This document shows positions 41,912 through 50,495 of a stretch of DNA of 64,000 bases, one piece after another. Each line of letters starts with the position of its first letter. The stretch's first letter is position 1. The DNA comes from Marinobacter daepoensis DSM 16072 (GTDB lineage Bacteria > Pseudomonadota > Gammaproteobacteria > Pseudomonadales > Oleiphilaceae): assembly GCF_000421165.1 (NCBI RefSeq), contig NZ_ATWI01000009.1:124001-188000 (forward strand). The letters are read 5' to 3'. The position numbers and the translations under genes are program-made. The notes beneath the pieces were generated by a model. The model saw only the letters and a program-made list of their open reading frames with translations, was not told the origin of the DNA and ran no database searches.

Positions 41912-42973
41912 TTGGAATTTCTGACCGAGTATGGCCTGTTCCTCGCAAAGGTGGCGACGTTTGTGGTGGCTGCGATAATTTTCGTGTCGATCATTCTGTC
42001 GGCAACCCAAAGGGACCGGGATGATCATGAGGGTGAGGGCGAGCTCAGAATTCGCAAGCTGAACGAGCAGTATCGGCGCTTGAAAGAGTCAATCGAAGCC
42101 AGGCTGATGACCGATGCAGAGCGCAAGGCCTGGGAGAAGAAAAAGAAGAAAGAGGAAAAGTCGGAAAAGAAGGCTGCAAAAAAACAGTCGGACACCGATG
42201 CCGAAGAGAGTGCTAAGGCCAGAATTTACGTGATTGATTTCGATGGCGACATCAAAGCAAGCGATACCGACACGTTGCGGCGTTCAGTTTCAGCGGTGTT
42301 AAGCGTCGCGAATCCTGAGACCGACGAAGTCGTGATCCGGTTGGAGAGCGGAGGAGGTCTGGTTCATGCCTATGGTCTGGCGTCCGCTCAGCTGGACCGC
42401 GTTCGGGCGAAAGGGGTAAAGCTGACGGCCTGCGTCGATAAGGTGGCAGCCAGTGGGGGCTACATGATGGCCTGTGTTGCGGACCGGATCGTTGCATCGC
42501 CATTTGCCGTACTGGGGTCCATCGGTGTTGTTGCGCAACTGCCCAATTTCCATCGCCTCCTTAAGAAGAATGACGTGGATTTTGAAGTTCTGACGGCGGG
42601 CGAACATAAGCGAACCTTGACCGTGTTTGGCGAAAACACCGACAAAGGCCGCCAGAAATTTCTGGAGGACCTTGAGGATACTCATGTTCTGTTCAAAGAG
42701 TATGTCGGGGAGCGTCGGCCGGATCTGGATATACAGGCAGTGGCCAATGGTGATATCTGGTTTGGTAAGCGGGCTCTTGAAGTGAAGCTTATTGATGAAA
42801 TCAAAACGTCCGATGAGTATCTCATTGAAGCCTGTGAGCGTGGCGACGTTGTTGCTGTGTCGTTCCAGCGCAAAAGGTCGTTGCCAGAAAAGCTGGGGTT
42901 GGCAACCAGTGCGGCACTGGAGCATACAATCTGGAAAGTGTTAAGCGCGTTCCGGAATCAGAAAATTCAGTGA
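41912..42973 (+). CDS. sohB: SohB-type signal-peptide-peptidase-like protease (family S49)
   Basis: The 353-residue protein has one N-terminal transmembrane helix (about residues 10-30), a highly charged Lys/Glu stretch (65-95) and an S49 protease domain. The serine nucleophile is S181 in AASGGYMMA, and K233 in GEHKRTL is the candidate general base. SohB lacks the large N-terminal domain of SppA. The start is TTG at 41912 with TGGAG 12 bases upstream; no ATG is available in a plausible place. Confidence 0.92.
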   Translation: MEFLTEYGLFLAKVATFVVAAIIFVSIILSATQRDRDDHEGEGELRIRKLNEQYRRLKESIEARLMTDAERKAWEKKKKKEEKSEKKAAKKQSDTDAEESAKARIYVIDFDGDIKASDTDTLRRSVSAVLSVANPETDEVVIRLESGGGLVHAYGLASAQLDRVRAKGVKLTACVDKVAASGGYMMACVADRIVASPFAVLGSIGVVAQLPNFHRLLKKNDVDFEVLTAGEHKRTLTVFGENTDKGRQKFLEDLEDTHVLFKEYVGERRPDLDIQAVANGDIWFGKRALEVKLIDEIKTSDEYLIEACERGDVVAVSFQRKRSLPEKLGLATSAALEHTIWKVLSAFRNQKIQ

Positions 42974-42982
42974 CGTGGGAGA

Positions 42983-43016
42983 AGCACCGGTGCATGATGG
43001 CTCATGCGCCGGTGCT
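42983..43016. terminator. Long hairpin between convergent sohB and DUF934 genes
   Basis: Arms 42983-42996 and 43003-43016 form a 14-bp stem with a single G-T wobble and a six-base loop. On the minus strand the next bases are TTCTCC; on the plus strand there is no T-tract. It fits a shared transcription barrier for convergent genes. Confidence 0.55.
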
Positions 43017-43021
43017 CCGGC

Positions 43022-43528
43022 TCACGAGGCCCGTCGACGGAACAGGGGCTGGTTCGTATCGGTCGCGGCCTGGTATGTCTGAGAGAAAAAGTTAAGACAC
43101 TTCGCCGCCTTCGCAGTGTCTTTGTCTGAGCGCAAGGCATAGCTGTCAAAACCACAACGCTTCATGAACTGCAGCTGGTCCAGGAGGACATCGCCGATGG
43201 CTCGAAGTTCTCCGTGGTATTCGAAGCGCTCCCGCAAAAGCCGGCCAATACTGTAGCCGCGGCCATCCACAAATCGTGGAAAGTTCACCGCTATCAATGG
43301 CAGCTCTGCCACTTTTCCGGCAAGTAATTCCGGCTCATCATGGCTGTCAAACCAGACGCCGATCTTTGCATTGCCGGCAAAGTGCTCATAGCCGGCCAGC
43401 CACAGATCAACGGGGATCAATGCAGGGGTGTTGGCCGGGATGTCGATCGACTCTCCTGCCACAGGGCGGGGTACCACGACCCAGTCGTCATTACGAATTG
43501 TGCCGTCAGCGGCAATTACATCAGGCAT
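43022..43528 (-). CDS. DUF934 family protein, CysI partner
   Basis: This 168-residue cytosolic protein belongs to DUF934, nearly always encoded next to assimilatory sulfite reductase. Segments include PVDLWLAGYE, LIAVNFPRFVDGRGYSIGRLLRERF and the late MKRCGFDSYALR. Its start overlaps the cysI 3' end by eight bases, so the pair is coupled. A role as an electron-delivery or assembly partner of CysI has been assumed from context only. Two cysteines near the C-terminus are not arranged as a known cluster motif. Confidence 0.88.
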   Translation of the reverse strand: MPDVIAADGTIRNDDWVVVPRPVAGESIDIPANTPALIPVDLWLAGYEHFAGNAKIGVWFDSHDEPELLAGKVAELPLIAVNFPRFVDGRGYSIGRLLRERFEYHGELRAIGDVLLDQLQFMKRCGFDSYALRSDKDTAKAAKCLNFFSQTYQAATDTNQPLFRRRAS

Positions 43529-45173
43529 ATACCCGCTCCTTGAATGGGTCCAGGCCCACCCGGCGATAGGTGTCCAGGAAGGTTTCTTCTTCGGTCCGGT
43601 TTTCCACGTAAACGTTAATCAGCTTGGAGATCACGTCTGGCATTTCGTTGCGGGCGAAGGAGGGGCCGAGAATCTTGCCAATGGTGGCATCATGGTGCGA
43701 TGACCCGCCGAGACTGATCTGGTAAAACTCTTCACCTTTTTTGTCGACGCCGAGCACCCCGATATTGCCTACGTGGTGATGACCACAGGCATTCATGCAT
43801 CCCGAAATGTTCAGATCGATAGGGCCGAGATCGTACAGGTAATCCAGGTTGTCGAAACGACGCTGAATTGCCTCCGCAACCGGAATCGACTTGGCGTTGG
43901 CCAGGGCGCAGAAATCGCCTCCGGGACAACAGATAACATCATTCAATGTATTCAGGTTGGCCGTGGCAAACCCCAGAGGGATCAGCTTCTGCCAGAGCTC
44001 GTGGAGCCGGTCCTGGCGAACATCCGCGAGGACAACGTTCTGTTCATGGGTTGCCCTCGCTTCACCGTAGCTGTACTCATCGGCAAGCTCGGCGATCTGT
44101 TCGAGCTGCACATCGGTTACATCTCCCGGTGGCGTACCGGTTTTCTTCAGGGTGAGGGTGACGATGGCGTACCCGGGCTTTTTATGCTCGTTGACGTTGT
44201 GGGTGAGCCATTTGTCGAATTCGCGATTCTCGAAACGCTGGCTCGCGAGCAGGTCGGTCGCGTTGGTCAGCGTTTCGTAGGCGGGCTCAGTGAAGTAACT
44301 CTGGAATCGGGTAACCACGTCCTGTGTGAGGCGAGATGGCGAGTTTTTGATATGAGCCCACTCATTTTCGACTTTCTCGGCAAACCCTTCGGGGCTGAGC
44401 GCCTTGACCAGTATCTTGATACGGGCCTTGAATTTGTTGTCGCGACGTCCATAACGGTTGTAGACCCGGACGATGGCTTCGAGGTAAGTCAGCAGGTCGA
44501 GTTCCGGCAGAAACTCACGAATGACAGGCCCAACCATGGGGGTGCGGCCCAGTCCGCCACCAACGTGCACCTTGAACCCAAGCTCGCCCTGATCATTGCG
44601 CGTGAGTTGCAAGCCGATGTCGTGTACACGAATGGCGGCGCGGTCGGTCTTCTCGGAGGCGTTCACGGCAATTTTGAACTTTCTTGGCAGAAACGCAAAC
44701 TCCGGATGGAACGTCGACCACTGGCGGATGATTTCGCAGTAAGGGCGGGGGTCTGCAATCTCGTCTACCTGAACGCCGGAGAACGGGTCGGTTGTGGTGT
44801 TTCGAATGCAGTTGCCGCTGGTCTGGTTGGCATGCATTTCAACTTCAGCCAGTTCGCCCAGAATGTCTGGAACATCTTCCAGGTTTGGCCAGTTCAACTG
44901 AAGGTTTGTGCGCGTGGTGAAGTGAGCGTAGCCCTTGTCATAGTCCCGGGTGATCCGGGCCAACCGGCGAAGTTGCTCGGACCGGAGCATTCCATAAGGA
45001 ATGCAGATGCGAAGCATCGGCGCAAGACGTTGGACGTAGAGTCCATTCTGGAGCCGAAGGGGGAGAAATTCCTCTTCGGACAGTTCGCCGGCGAGGGCGC
45101 GCTCGGTCTGGTCCCGGAACTGGGCGACACGCTCTGCGGCAATTTGCCGATCGTGCTCATCATAAACGTACAT
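43521..45173 (-). CDS. cysI: Sulfite (or nitrite/sulfite) reductase hemoprotein
   Basis: The 550-residue siroheme and 4Fe-4S enzyme makes six-electron reductions of sulfite to sulfide. The cluster and siroheme cysteines are in CCPGGDFCALA and SGCMNACGHHH. The two-fold repeated ferredoxin-nitrite/sulfite reductase architecture is visible (LPLRLQNGLYVQRLAP and the QTSGNCIRNTTTDP region in the first half). ATG at 45173 (MYVYDEHDR) was chosen because AGGA lies upstream; an in-frame ATG eight codons earlier is less likely. Its order cysI-DUF934 matches Pseudomonas. It needs siroheme made from precorrin-2. Confidence 0.93.
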   Translation of the reverse strand: MYVYDEHDRQIAAERVAQFRDQTERALAGELSEEEFLPLRLQNGLYVQRLAPMLRICIPYGMLRSEQLRRLARITRDYDKGYAHFTTRTNLQLNWPNLEDVPDILGELAEVEMHANQTSGNCIRNTTTDPFSGVQVDEIADPRPYCEIIRQWSTFHPEFAFLPRKFKIAVNASEKTDRAAIRVHDIGLQLTRNDQGELGFKVHVGGGLGRTPMVGPVIREFLPELDLLTYLEAIVRVYNRYGRRDNKFKARIKILVKALSPEGFAEKVENEWAHIKNSPSRLTQDVVTRFQSYFTEPAYETLTNATDLLASQRFENREFDKWLTHNVNEHKKPGYAIVTLTLKKTGTPPGDVTDVQLEQIAELADEYSYGEARATHEQNVVLADVRQDRLHELWQKLIPLGFATANLNTLNDVICCPGGDFCALANAKSIPVAEAIQRRFDNLDYLYDLGPIDLNISGCMNACGHHHVGNIGVLGVDKKGEEFYQISLGGSSHHDATIGKILGPSFARNEMPDVISKLINVYVENRTEEETFLDTYRRVGLDPFKERVYA

Positions 45174-45215
45174 AGTGGAACGTCCTGCCTGCTGCATCAG
45201 AAAAGCTCAAGTTCT

Positions 45216-45238
45216 GGCCGGGTTTCATAGACCCGGCC
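45216..45238 (-). promoter_or_regulatory. Stable hairpin in the cysI leader
   Basis: GGCCGGGT (45216-45223) and ACCCGGCC (45231-45238) are exact reverse complements with a seven-base loop, 43 bases upstream of the cysI ATG. The minus-strand sequence after it is AGAACTTGAGC, with no T-tract. It lies in the presumed untranslated leader of cysI. The AT-rich stretch at 45270-45305 further upstream is where a CysB-type activator site would be expected, but no confident match is called. Confidence 0.5.
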
Positions 45239-45419
45239 TTATTCCTGCGAGGCAGGATACCACTGAGTTTTTATTCTCAAAATGATTATTTCAACATAAC
45301 ATTATCGATTGAGGTGATAAGGCGGGGGCAGGCTACTGGACGAATATCAATTTGCTGCTTTACTTGGATTGAGTGCAGAAAAACAAAATCGGCAGGCAGC
45401 AGCAGGGAGAGTCGGAACC

Positions 45420-45524
45420 ATGAAAAAATCGGTACATTCAGACAGTCAGGCAGACGCTGTAGCAGCTGTGTTGCTGGTGTTTCTCGCGGTTGGATTCGCC
45501 GTGGTTTGGGTTGCCGGGCAATAA
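45420..45524 (+). CDS. 34-residue predicted membrane peptide
   Basis: ATG at 45420 opens a 34-codon frame with a good ribosome binding site (GGGAGAG, about 10 bases upstream). The first 13 residues are polar (MKKSVHSDSQADA) and residues 14-32 are a continuous hydrophobic stretch (VAAVLLVFLAVGFAVVWVA) ending in GQ, so it is a single-pass membrane peptide with the N-terminus most likely inside. It is not a recognised family. It stands divergent from cysI, and its stop abuts the DUF2970 stop on the other strand (45525). Too short for most gene finders. Confidence 0.55.
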   Translation: MKKSVHSDSQADAVAAVLLVFLAVGFAVVWVAGQ

Positions 45525-45535
45525 CTACTGCCCGG
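45514..45535. terminator. Hairpin spanning both stop codons of the convergent peptide and DUF2970 genes
   Basis: CCGGGCA (45514-45520) and TGCCCGG (45529-45535) pair around an eight-base loop that contains both stop codons. No T-tract follows on either strand, so it is at best a weak or Rho-assisted terminator. Confidence 0.4.
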
Positions 45536-45761
45536 ACAGAACCACCTGTACAACGAGAATCAGTGCCCCAACGAAGCCTGTGGTGAACAGGATGCCCGCG
45601 ATGATGTAGGGCCAGGGGCTATGGTGTGAGAAGTCTTCGCGGCGGCGTTTATCAGACTGAACGCCAAATGCGCCGGCCAGAATGCTTTGCATGATCCTGA
45701 GCACCCCCGGGGTCCGGGGGGGCTGTTGGTGACGATTGTTGTTATCGGTTGTGTCACTCAT
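45525..45761 (-). CDS. DUF2970 family membrane protein
   Basis: The 78-residue protein has a polar, Pro/Gln-rich N-terminus, then the conserved VLRIMQSILAGAFGVQSDKRRREDF segment and one transmembrane helix near residues 50-74 (YIIAGILFTTGFVGALILVV). It belongs to DUF2970, of unknown function. It lies 15 bases downstream of metH on the same strand and is probably cotranscribed with it; the metH-DUF2970 pair is also seen in Pseudomonas. Confidence 0.85.
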   Translation of the reverse strand: MSDTTDNNNRHQQPPRTPGVLRIMQSILAGAFGVQSDKRRREDFSHHSPWPYIIAGILFTTGFVGALILVVQVVLSGQ

Positions 45762-45776
45762 GGTGTCCGCCTCAGG

Positions 45777-48700
45777 TTATTCGGCCGGATCATACGCCAG
45801 GCTGGGCATGAGCCAGCGTTCGGCCTCTGCTTTGGAAAGTCCTTTGCGTTCAGCATAGTCCTCAACCTGATCAACGCCAATTTTGCCGACGGCAAAGTAC
45901 TTGGATTCCGGATGCGCAAAGTACCAGCCGGATACCGCTGCCGTCGGATACATGGCAAAGTGCTCGGTCAGCTGGAGGCTGGTGTTTGCTGTGGCATCCA
46001 AGAGGCTGAACAGTGTGGCCTTTTCCGTGTGGTCTGGGCAGGCAGGATAGCCAGGTGCCGGCCGGATGCCGCGGTAGCGTTCTTTGATCAGATCGTCGTT
46101 GGTCATCTGTTCATCGGTTGCGTACCCCCAGAACTCCTTGCGCACCCGCTCATGCATGCACTCGGCAAATGCCTCGGCCAGCCGGTCGGCAAGCGCCTGA
46201 ACCATGATTGCGCTGTAATCATCATGAGCCTTCTTGAATTCTTCGGTCAGCTCATCCACGCCGATCCCGGTCGTTACGGCAAATCCTCCAACGTAGTCTT
46301 TCTGATGGCTGTCTTCTGGTGCGACAAAATCCGACAGCGCCATCATTGGCTTGCCCGGGGCTTTTTCATCCTGTTGGCGCAGGTGGTGCAGCGTGCCCCG
46401 CTCTTCGGTCCGGGATTCATCGGTATACACCACAACGTCATCCCCGCGGCGGTTGGCCGGCCAGAAGCCGATCACGCCTTTAGCCGTGATTCGTTTCTCC
46501 GCGATCATCCGTTTCAGCAGTACCTGGGCGTCTTCAAACAGGGTGCGGGCAGCCTCGCCTCGTTTCGGATCGTCAAAGATGGTCGGGTATTTGCCCGCGA
46601 TGTCCCAGGAGATGAAGAACGGCGTCCAGTCGATGTAGTCCACCAGTTCGTTCAGGTCATAGTTCTCGAACGCTCTGACGCCGGTAAAGGCTGGAGCCGG
46701 AGGCTGGTAGTTCTCGAAGTCGATCTTTGGCGCACGGGCGCGGGCTTCGGTCAGTGACACCAGTTTGGTACGGTCGCCACGGTTCTTCCGGCGTTCCCGA
46801 ATCTCGTCATATTCGGTTCGTGCCGCCTCTACAAAAGCTGGCTTGGCGGTTTTGCTGAGCAGTTGTGAGGCTACGTTCACGCATCGCGAGGCGTCAGACA
46901 CATACAGGGCGATGTCGTTCTTGTATTGGGGTTCGATCTTAACCGCTGTATGAGCTTTTGAGGTGGTGGCACCGCCGATCATCAGGGGAATCTGGAAATC
47001 CAGCCTCTGCATTTCGCGGGCAACGTGAACCATTTCATCCAGCGACGGTGTGATCAGGCCGCTGAGGCCAATGATGTCGACATTTTCTTTCCTGGCGGTC
47101 TCCAGAATCTTGTCGCAGGGCACCATGACGCCCATGTCGATGACTTCATAGTTGTTGCATTGCAGCACTACACCCACAATGTTTTTGCCGATGTCGTGAA
47201 CATCGCCTTTGACCGTGGCCATCAGTATCTTGCCTTTGGCCTGCTGGTCTTCGCTTTTTTCCGCTTCAATGTAGGGGATGAGGTAAGCCACAGCCTGCTT
47301 CATAACCCGAGCGCTTTTGACCACCTGCGGAAGGAACATTTTTCCATCCCCGAACAGGTCGCCAACAACGTTCATGCCGTCCATCAGAGGACCTTCAATC
47401 ACCTCAATGGGGCGGCTGGCGTTCTGGCGACAGGCTTCGGTGTCCTCGGTAATGTAGTTTGTTATCCCTTTGACGAGGGCGTGTTCCAGACGTTTTTCCA
47501 CCGGCCATTCGCGCCAGGCGAGGTCTTCTTCCTGTGTCTTTCCGCCTTTACCTTTGAACTGTTCGGCGGCTTCGAGGAGCCTGTCCGTCGCATCGTCCCG
47601 GCGGTTAAGCACAACATCTTCTACCAGGGCCTTCAGGCCAGGCTCAATCTCATCGTAGATCACCAGTTGGCCGGGGTTGACGATCCCCATGTTCATGCCT
47701 GCTTTGATGGCGTGATACAGAAACACGGAGTGGATTGCCTCCCGAACGGCATCATTGCCCCGGAAGGAGAAAGACACGTTGCTGACGCCCCCGGAAATGG
47801 ACGCATAGGGCAGGTTTTCCCGAATCCAGCGTGTGGCGTTGATGAAGTCCACGGCGTAGTTGTTGTGTTCTTCGATGCCGGTGGCAATCGCGAAGATATT
47901 CGGATCAAAGATGATGTCGCCGGGATTGAAGCCAATGCCGACCAGTACATCGTAAGACCGCTTGCAGATTTCTGTTTTACGCCTGAAAGTATCAGCCTGA
48001 CCTTGCTCATCGAATGCCATGACAACAACGGCAGCGCCGTAACGCATACAGTCTTTCGCGCGCTTGATGAACTCCTCTTCGCCTTCCTTCAGGCTGATCG
48101 AGTTGACCACCGCCTTGCCCTGAATGCAGCGCAGGCCTGCTTCAATCACGTCCCATTTGGAAGAGTCGATCATGATGGGGACGCGGGAGATGTCGGGCTC
48201 TGAGGCAACCAGGTTCAGGAACGTCACCATCACGTCCTGAGAATCCAGCATGCCTTCGTCCATATTGATGTCGATGACCTGAGCGCCGTTCTCTACCTGG
48301 TCACGGGCCACGCTGAGCGCTTCTTCGTACTGTTCTTCCTTGATCAGCCGGAGGAATCGTTTAGAACCGGTTACGTTGGTGCGTTCGCCAACGTTAATAA
48401 ACAGGGTGTTCTCATCTCCGGTAAATGGTTCAAGCCCCGACAGTCTCAGCGCCTTTGGGCGCTCTGGAATCTTTCGTGGTGGGTATTTGGATACCGCTTT
48501 GGCCACGGCCTCGATGTGGTCCGGGCGAGAGCCGCAGCAGCCGCCAATAATGTTCAGAAAACCATCTTTGGCAAAGCCTTCGATGATGTCGGCCATTTCT
48601 TCGGGGGTCTGATCGTACTCGCCGAATTCGTTCGGGAGCCCCGCGTTTGGATGGGCTGAAACGTAGGTCTCGGCCTTGGCGGATAGTTCCTCGATGTACG

Positions 48701-49475
48701 GCCGCAGAGCATCGGCACCCAAGGCGCAGTTGAGACCCACGGAAATCGGTCTGGCGTGGGCTATGGAATTGTAGAAGGCCTCGGTGGTCTGCCCGGAAAG
48801 GGTCCGGCCAGAGGCATCGGTAATGGTGCCTGAGATCATGATGGGCAGCTCAATACCGCTGTCGATAAAGAACTGCTGGGTGGCGTAAATGGCGGCCTTG
48901 GCATTCAGGGTATCGAATATGGTTTCGATCAGGATCAGGTCTGAGCCACCTTCTACAAGGCCTGAGACCGACTCATAGTAATTGTCTACGAGGGTTTGGA
49001 AGTCGACGTTCCGAAAACCGGGGTTGTTCACGTCTGGCGAAAGGGAAGCGGTACGGGAGGTAGGGCCGACCGCACCGGCAACAAACCTGGGCTTGCCCGG
49101 ATTTCTCCGGGTAAACTCGTCGGCAACCTGCCGTGCCAGTTGTGCTGATGCAACGTTCAGTTCTCTTGCCAGTGATTCCATGCCGTAGTCGGCCTGGGAC
49201 AATTGAGTGGAGTTGAACGTGTTGGTTTCGATGATGTCCGCGCCGGCATCCAGGTAATCGGCGTGGATGCCGCGCAACAGGGCTGGCTGGGTGAGGCTCA
49301 GCAGATCGTTATTGCCCTGAACCTCGCGCTCGTAATCTTTGAACCGATCGCCCCGGAATGCGGCTTCATCCAGTTTCTGGTTCTGGATCATGGTGCCCAT
49401 GCCACCATCAAGAATCAAAATGCGTTCCTTGAGAGCTTGCTGCAGCAGTTCCAGGCGTTTTTTACGATCGGTCAT
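45777..49475 (-). CDS. metH: Cobalamin-dependent methionine synthase
   Basis: MetH, 1232 residues, transfers a methyl group from methyltetrahydrofolate to homocysteine through cobalamin. Four modules are readable: homocysteine domain (about 1-340) with zinc cysteines in GLNCALGA and GGCCGSRP; pterin-binding domain (about 355-620; [14 protein letters not shown]); cap and cobalamin domain (about 650-890) with the lower-axial ligand H760 in GDVHDIGKN; and AdoMet reactivation domain (about 900-1232), with the late motif [12 protein letters not shown]. Full length for the family. Homocysteine can come from MetZ. The 244-base gap upstream separates it from divergent nfuA. Confidence 0.97.
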   Translation of the reverse strand: MTDRKKRLELLQQALKERILILDGGMGTMIQNQKLDEAAFRGDRFKDYEREVQGNNDLLSLTQPALLRGIHADYLDAGADIIETNTFNSTQLSQADYGMESLARELNVASAQLARQVADEFTRRNPGKPRFVAGAVGPTSRTASLSPDVNNPGFRNVDFQTLVDNYYESVSGLVEGGSDLILIETIFDTLNAKAAIYATQQFFIDSGIELPIMISGTITDASGRTLSGQTTEAFYNSIAHARPISVGLNCALGADALRPYIEELSAKAETYVSAHPNAGLPNEFGEYDQTPEEMADIIEGFAKDGFLNIIGGCCGSRPDHIEAVAKAVSKYPPRKIPERPKALRLSGLEPFTGDENTLFINVGERTNVTGSKRFLRLIKEEQYEEALSVARDQVENGAQVIDINMDEGMLDSQDVMVTFLNLVASEPDISRVPIMIDSSKWDVIEAGLRCIQGKAVVNSISLKEGEEEFIKRAKDCMRYGAAVVVMAFDEQGQADTFRRKTEICKRSYDVLVGIGFNPGDIIFDPNIFAIATGIEEHNNYAVDFINATRWIRENLPYASISGGVSNVSFSFRGNDAVREAIHSVFLYHAIKAGMNMGIVNPGQLVIYDEIEPGLKALVEDVVLNRRDDATDRLLEAAEQFKGKGGKTQEEDLAWREWPVEKRLEHALVKGITNYITEDTEACRQNASRPIEVIEGPLMDGMNVVGDLFGDGKMFLPQVVKSARVMKQAVAYLIPYIEAEKSEDQQAKGKILMATVKGDVHDIGKNIVGVVLQCNNYEVIDMGVMVPCDKILETARKENVDIIGLSGLITPSLDEMVHVAREMQRLDFQIPLMIGGATTSKAHTAVKIEPQYKNDIALYVSDASRCVNVASQLLSKTAKPAFVEAARTEYDEIRERRKNRGDRTKLVSLTEARARAPKIDFENYQPPAPAFTGVRAFENYDLNELVDYIDWTPFFISWDIAGKYPTIFDDPKRGEAARTLFEDAQVLLKRMIAEKRITAKGVIGFWPANRRGDDVVVYTDESRTEERGTLHHLRQQDEKAPGKPMMALSDFVAPEDSHQKDYVGGFAVTTGIGVDELTEEFKKAHDDYSAIMVQALADRLAEAFAECMHERVRKEFWGYATDEQMTNDDLIKERYRGIRPAPGYPACPDHTEKATLFSLLDATANTSLQLTEHFAMYPTAAVSGWYFAHPESKYFAVGKIGVDQVEDYAERKGLSKAEAERWLMPSLAYDPAE

Positions 49476-49637
49476 AGGAAACTCATCCGGGTGTCGTTAT
49501 TAACGGCGTGTTTTTCGTTGTGGCGCGGGATCATAGCAAAAATGCGGTAAGTCGTCTTAGTACGGATGATCATTATCAAGTAACGCTCCGGCCACCTGTG
49601 CCAGGGCCGCGCATAAGGGAAACTGATTACCGATTTA

Positions 49638-49662
49638 AAGCCCGACTATTTTACTTGGTCTT
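49638..49662 (+). promoter_or_regulatory. Candidate IscR type 1 site upstream of nfuA
   Basis: The 25-base stretch contains CCCGACTATTTTACTTGG, which matches about 16-17 of the 25 positions of the IscR type 1 motif (core GACT then A/T-rich spacer then AGTC-like half); the right half-site is degenerate. It lies 58-82 bases before the nfuA ATG. NfuA genes in gammaproteobacteria are known IscR targets, so the placement is sensible. The rest of the 244-base metH-nfuA gap shows an AT-rich -10-like TAAAAT near 49685 and nothing else certain. Confidence 0.4.
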
Positions 49663-49719
49663 TTATGTTTCGGCGATCTCTCATAAAATGTTAACCAAAC
49701 TTGAAAACAGGTAGGAAGC

Positions 49720-50307
49720 ATGGCTCTGGTAACTGTGACTGATTCCGCAAGGGACTATCTTGCGCAACTGATTGAAAAGCAGGATGTAGAAGGCATGGGG
49801 GTGCGTATTTTTGTCACCCAGCCCGGTACCCGCAACGCAGAAACCTGTCTGGCATACTGTCCTCCCAACGAGGTAGTGCCAACAGACGAGCAGGTCGACC
49901 TGGAGAAGTTTACGCTGTATCTGGATCACAATTCCGTGCCGTTTCTGGAAGACGCCTACGTCGATTACTCCAAGGACCAGATGGGTGGGCAGCTCACCAT
50001 CAAAGCGCCCAATGCCAAGGTGCCCCAGGTGGCTGACGATGCGCCGTTGCCGGATCGTGTGAACTATGTGCTCGCCTCGGAAATCAATCCCAACCTGGCG
50101 GCCCATGGCGGAGACGTTTCGCTGGTTGAAATCGTCGAAGAGTCGGTTGCTGTGCTGCGTTTCGGGGGTGGTTGCCAGGGCTGCTCGGCGGTGAGTCTGA
50201 CCCTTAAGCAAGGGGTTGAGAAAACGCTCAAAGAGCGCGTCCCCGAGATCTCTGCTGTGCGCGACGTGACGGACCACTCGAATACAGAAAACGCCTATTA
50301 TCAGTAA
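49720..50307 (+). CDS. nfuA: Fe/S biogenesis protein NfuA
   Basis: NfuA, 195 residues, carries 4Fe-4S clusters to apo-enzymes, particularly under oxidative stress. It fuses an A-type-like domain (residues 1-100, which has lost the cluster cysteines typical of IscA) with an Nfu domain (about 110-190) whose CxxC motif C152 and C155 in [10 protein letters not shown] binds a cluster at the dimer interface. It is divergent from metH. Confidence 0.95.
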   Translation: MALVTVTDSARDYLAQLIEKQDVEGMGVRIFVTQPGTRNAETCLAYCPPNEVVPTDEQVDLEKFTLYLDHNSVPFLEDAYVDYSKDQMGGQLTIKAPNAKVPQVADDAPLPDRVNYVLASEINPNLAAHGGDVSLVEIVEESVAVLRFGGGCQGCSAVSLTLKQGVEKTLKERVPEISAVRDVTDHSNTENAYYQ

Positions 50308-50322
50308 GTTGCTCTCCTTGTT

Positions 50323-50352
50323 CGGCAGCCTCTGCGCTCTGCGTGGCTGCCG
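50323..50352 (+). terminator. Hairpin downstream of nfuA
   Basis: CGGCAGCC (50323-50330) pairs with GGCTGCCG (50345-50352) across a 14-base loop, 16 bases after the nfuA stop. No T-run follows, so termination here would be weak. The rest of the 188-base gap before the DUF445 gene shows nothing recognisable. Confidence 0.35.
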
Positions 50353-50495
50353 CAATCACCCGTCAATTCTGGCGGAACGGCCAATGGTCTTTTTGCAGCG
50401 TTCCTTCATCATCCCCGCCTGTAAACCGAACCGGAGCCCGGTAAGTCCCAGGGCTCTGTGAGCGAACGAACGCTTTTTGATTTCCGGGGTAATGC

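Noticed and set aside
43773..45230. 485-codon plus-strand open frame antisense to cysI
   Set aside because: It is the shadow of a GC-biased minus-strand gene with clear family motifs; no ribosome binding site and no family similarity in the antisense product.
45270..45310. Fur box in the AT-rich region upstream of cysI
   Set aside because: Only short fragments such as ATGATTATT match; the full 7-1-7 pattern is absent.
47025..48203. 392-codon plus-strand open frame antisense to metH, and a 356-codon one at 45687-46757
   Set aside because: Both lie opposite conserved metH codons, and neither product shows domains or a plausible start.
49476..49719. Possible cobalamin riboswitch in the metH-nfuA gap (GGGAA...CCCGACT fragment on the plus strand)
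   Set aside because: The fragment faces nfuA rather than metH, and no B12 box (AGYCxGxAGACCTGCC type) is present on either strand.
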